9,483 nt of DNA from Flavobacteriaceae bacterium (GTDB lineage: Bacteria; Bacteroidota; Bacteroidia; Flavobacteriales; Flavobacteriaceae): positions 1 to 9,483 of the forward strand of contig CANEXR010000095.1 of NCBI GenBank assembly GCA_947443815.1, written 5' to 3'. The notes under the pieces were generated by a model. The model was given only the letters and a program-made list of their open reading frames with translations. It was not told the origin of the DNA and ran no database searches. Below, one piece after another: positions 7,015 to 9,483 of this stretch (positions are counted from its first letter, which is position 1; every line of letters starts with the position of its first letter). The position numbers were made by a program, and so were the translations under genes.

Positions 7015-7680
7015 ATGGCTTTTATACCTGCTTTAGAAACTATTTTTAAAGAAATCCAAAACCAAGAAAACGCGTTTGCCATGTCTAAATACATGAAAAA
7101 TAATTTTTCCTTTTTTGGAATAAAAACAGAAGAAAGAAGGCATCATTTTAAAGCCATATTAAAAGAAAACCAAATCGAAGTTGCTGCAAATGCGCGTAGC
7201 ATTGTATTGCTATTATTAAAAAAACCAGAACGCGAATTTCATTATTGTGCCATTGAAATTGCAATCAAAGAACTTAGGGGAAATTATAAAAAAGAAGACA
7301 TTCAATTCATTGAACAACTTATTACAACACACTCCTGGTGGGACAGTGTGGATACTCTTGCAAAATATGTTTTGGGTGCCTATTTAATGGCATTCCCTGC
7401 AGAAATTGATGCTGTAATACACCGTTTATCTCATTCAGAGAATATGTGGCTTAACAGAAGTGCTCTTTTATTTCAGTTGGGATATAAAGAAAAAACAGAT
7501 TTTAATTTACTACAAAAAATCTGTGAAGAACACCAAACGTCCAAAGCATTTTTTATTCAAAAAGCTATTGGATGGGCGCTACGAGAATATGCAAAAACAA
7601 ATCCCGATCTGGTTCGGGATTTTGTTCTTACCAGTAATCTAAAACCCTTAAGCAAAAAAGAAGCTTTGAAAAATAGTTGA
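7015..7680 (+). CDS. DNA alkylation repair protein, AlkD-like HEAT-repeat DNA glycosylase
   Basis: 221 residues, matching the size of the AlkD family of all-helical HEAT-repeat glycosylases that remove bulky or positively charged alkylated bases such as 3-methyladenine and 7-methylguanine. The residues known to matter in Bacillus cereus AlkD are present at what I recall as the same numbering: Trp109 and Asp113 in HSWWDSVD (106-113), Arg148 in MWLNRSALL (144-152), and Trp187 and Arg190 in KAIGWALREY (183-192). The N-terminal KYMKNNFSFFGIKTEERR (25-42) is also typical. It is a cytoplasmic DNA-binding enzyme and probably the last gene of the acpH-ggt unit (20-base gap, no promoter seen). Only 15 bases separate its stop from the stop of the convergent vWA-type gene, and a terminator-like hairpin lies inside its last 30 codons. 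Confidence 0.93.
   Translation: MAFIPALETIFKEIQNQENAFAMSKYMKNNFSFFGIKTEERRHHFKAILKENQIEVAANARSIVLLLLKKPEREFHYCAIEIAIKELRGNYKKEDIQFIEQLITTHSWWDSVDTLAKYVLGAYLMAFPAEIDAVIHRLSHSENMWLNRSALLFQLGYKEKTDFNLLQKICEEHQTSKAFFIQKAIGWALREYAKTNPDLVRDFVLTSNLKPLSKKEALKNS
7599..7622. terminator. Terminator-like hairpin inside the 3' end of the alkD-like gene
   Basis: A perfect 9-bp inverted repeat (AAATCCCGA at 7599-7607, TCGGGATTT at 7614-7622) encloses a 6-base loop. On the - strand it is followed directly by GTTTTTGC, giving a U-rich tail about 75-100 bases beyond the stop of the vWA-type gene. On the + strand it is followed by TGTTCTT, a weaker tail, and would be covered by translating ribosomes. With only 15 bases between the convergent stops, this is the best terminator candidate for the - strand gene. 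Function is inferred from structure only. Confidence 0.55.
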
Positions 7681-7695
7681 TTTCTTATTCTTTTT

Positions 7696-9483
7696 TTAGT
7701 CAATTCGGATAGTTGCTAAATTTTGATTTTCTTTAATTTTTCCTAACTGAATGGTTTGCAATTTTCTTTCTGTAGAACCATCTGGTTTTCGGGTATAAAT
7801 TTCTACCATTACAGTTGTTGGCCCATTTTCGGTCAAAGCGGTTTCTCCATAAAAATTAGTTTTAATAGTGTACTCCCCTTTTATGGCATTCCGCAATAAG
7901 TATTGTTCTGGACCATAGCCTTGTGTAAAGTCTTTTGAAAATCTCGCTCCTGCTGCGGTACTCGTATGTGCATAATAGCATTCCTCTTTTGTGGGTTCTA
8001 TGATATGCAAATCAATATCCGTATCCATTTGATTCCAATTCAAAATTATCCGTACATCAACTGGCATTTTGTTTAGGTATTTAGGATCTAATTTATTTGT
8101 TTTAATACTATTATGTTCTGAAATCATTCGGTTTATATCCATTAGAATGATGTCTTCAACACCTTCATATTGTCCACTCATTTCTGAATAATAATTCACT
8201 TCTAAGGCTTTTATCAATTCATCAAATGCCGCTTGATATTGCTTATTATCTTCTAATGTTAATCCTAAATCTCTATGGCTCTGAGGTTCTTGTTCTCTCC
8301 ATTTCACAACTTGATTTGCTGTAAAAAGAGCATCTTCATAAGCTTCCCATTGCCGAAGTTGATAGGTCAATGATTTGTATAATTGATGATTCTCTATACC
8401 TAAATCGGCAATCGTACTCAAAATCAATAAAGCTGTTTTTTTATTTCCAATATTGTAGAAATAATTGGCAACATCAAAATAAAAGCTAGGATTATGCTCC
8501 TGAACATCTCGCAAAGCTAAATATACTTCATATTTTTTTTCTTGTGGAGCAGATTCTAATGCTTTTAAATAGGTTCTATTAGGATTCCAAGAGGTTGTTT
8601 TTACTTCTTTATCCATTTCAATTTCATCCTCAGATAAGGTGTCGGTTTGGTTAGCATTAGAATTAAAGCCAGATGTTCCAGAACTGTTAATTCCTTGTAC
8701 TTGTAATCCAGATACAGCTCCTGTCAATGTACGGCTAACGGAATTTGACCTTCTTCGTCCATATCCAACTACAACTATTTCTTGCAAATTGGCATTGGTA
8801 TTTATTCGTTCTTCGCCTATTTTTCTATCCCTTATTTCAGTGGTACCAATAGCATTGTCCTCTTGAATTACTGATGTACCAGACCCAGACTCAATACTTA
8901 ACTCGGCGTCAGCATCTCCTTTAATCGACTCGGAAGTTACTTCTTCTGCTCTTGCTCTAACTGGGGCTACAAAACCAATTTGGTCTGCTTTATTTTTAGA
9001 CTGAGGTACAACTTTTGGGGTACTGTATTTTATGTTTTTATCCCACCATGAGGTGAGTCCATTATGATAATTGGCTACATTTTCCCAATTACTATGTTGT
9101 TTGGCTAATAACGATTCTTGCTGCTGTTTGGCTATTCTATCAAATTCAACTCGCAGTTCTGCAGGTGGTACAATACCATACGTTATGTAATCATTTATGT
9201 TTTCTAATACAATAAGGGAGGTATTTTGAGTAATAATTCCATATTTCTGACCCGTAGTTTCTATTTCGGTCGCATTCTCTTTATACAGAAGTTCCAAATC
9301 AGCTATCTTTTTTTGCGCCCATAATTTCTCTACATTTACCTCTGTATTGTTTTGATTTTCAGAATTTAAAACAATCTTTTTTTCGATAATTGCAGTATCA
9401 TTGTATCCAAAAAGCAACACCACTTCATTTTTAGGTTTTAATGAAATACCCGAAATAGAAAAGCTACCTGAAACGGGTGTTCC
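7696..9483 (-). CDS. vWA/VIT-type protein, C-terminal part, with SusC-plug-like segment, TPR-like helices and DUF2135 domain (5' end outside window)
   Basis: The frame stays open from the right edge to the TAA ending at 7696, giving 595 residues. A GTG at 9423 is in frame but coding continues upstream without a stop (SGSFSISGISLKPKNE), so the true start lies beyond the window. Numbering from that GTG: residues 31-95 (VEKLWAQKKIADLELLYK, YGIITQNTSLIVLEN, IVPPAEL) match the segment after the vWA domain in Bacteroidota VIT/vWA proteins. Residues 150-275 are Ser/Asn/Glu-rich and probably disordered, with an embedded SusC-like motif (LQEIVVVGYGRRR, 213-225; LTGAVSGLQVQG, 233-244). Residues about 310-410 look like TPR helices. 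Residues 455-575 match DUF2135 (YfaP-like): ILNWNQMDTDIDLHIIEP, CYYAHT, DFTQGYGPEQYLL, GPTTVMVEIYT. Such proteins are normally exported and envelope-associated; their function is not known. The vWA core and any signal peptide are not in view, so the vWA call is inferred from the linked segments. Confidence 0.78.
   Translation of the reverse strand, partial: GTPVSGSFSISGISLKPKNEVVLLFGYNDTAIIEKKIVLNSENQNNTEVNVEKLWAQKKIADLELLYKENATEIETTGQKYGIITQNTSLIVLENINDYITYGIVPPAELRVEFDRIAKQQQESLLAKQHSNWENVANYHNGLTSWWDKNIKYSTPKVVPQSKNKADQIGFVAPVRARAEEVTSESIKGDADAELSIESGSGTSVIQEDNAIGTTEIRDRKIGEERINTNANLQEIVVVGYGRRRSNSVSRTLTGAVSGLQVQGINSSGTSGFNSNANQTDTLSEDEIEMDKEVKTTSWNPNRTYLKALESAPQEKKYEVYLALRDVQEHNPSFYFDVANYFYNIGNKKTALLILSTIADLGIENHQLYKSLTYQLRQWEAYEDALFTANQVVKWREQEPQSHRDLGLTLEDNKQYQAAFDELIKALEVNYYSEMSGQYEGVEDIILMDINRMISEHNSIKTNKLDPKYLNKMPVDVRIILNWNQMDTDIDLHIIEPTKEECYYAHTSTAAGARFSKDFTQGYGPEQYLLRNAIKGEYTIKTNFYGETALTENGPTTVMVEIYTRKPDGSTERKLQTIQLGKIKENQNLATIRID

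Noticed and set aside
7460..7642. 60-codon + strand frame inside the alkD-like gene
   Set aside because: Alternative frame of a gene whose catalytic residues are all in the main frame.
8639..8866. 75-codon + strand frame opposite the vWA-type gene
   Set aside because: It is antisense to the linker and plug-like segment and encodes nothing recognisable.
9421..9423. GTG as start codon of the vWA-type gene
   Set aside because: The frame continues to the window edge with protein-like sequence, and the first residues after the GTG are mid-domain, so the gene is 5'-truncated by the window.

Overview
The window looks like chromosomal DNA of a member of the Bacteroidota, most likely a Flavobacterium-like species. 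The evidence is the AT-rich composition, a type IX secretion (T9SS) C-terminal sorting domain at the left edge, TAnnTTTG promoter elements with no clear Shine-Dalgarno sequences, and Bacteroidota-style proteins (YaiO barrel, vWA/DUF2135 protein, SusC-plug-like motif). I see no tRNA, rRNA, CRISPR array, insertion sequence or prophage.

Layout. (1) 1-391 (+) is the 3' end of a secreted protein with a CBM6-like tail and a T9SS type A sorting domain. A strong hairpin at 409-447 separates it from (2) a convergent phosphohexomutase of the GlmM type (468-1856, -). (3) The 1857-2100 spacer is divergent and holds one candidate promoter for each direction. (4) 2101-4558 (+) is a probable two-gene unit: a TPR/YaiO outer-membrane barrel followed by an inner-membrane protein with two dual-specificity-phosphatase-like domains, the first with an intact HCX5R motif and the second without it. 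(5) After a 169-base spacer with a candidate promoter, 4728-7680 (+) is a tight three-gene unit: AcpH-type ACP phosphodiesterase, a lipoprotein gamma-glutamyltranspeptidase (4-base ATGA overlap), and an AlkD-type HEAT-repeat DNA glycosylase (20-base gap). (6) 7696-9483 (-) is the C-terminal part of a large vWA-type protein with a SusC-plug-like segment, TPR-like helices and a DUF2135/YfaP-like end; it runs off the right edge.

How the genes work together. GlmM supplies GlcN-1-P for UDP-GlcNAc, hence peptidoglycan and LPS. The YaiO barrel and membrane phosphatase look like part of a cell-envelope, perhaps polysaccharide, module, but this is inference from family context. The acpH-ggt-alkD unit groups enzymes with no obvious shared pathway and may be a housekeeping cluster. 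The observations most worth a second look are the tandem active/degenerate phosphatase with a predicted periplasmic catalytic part, the SusC-plug-like motif inside a non-receptor protein, and a terminator-like hairpin inside the alkD reading frame that could serve the convergent gene.
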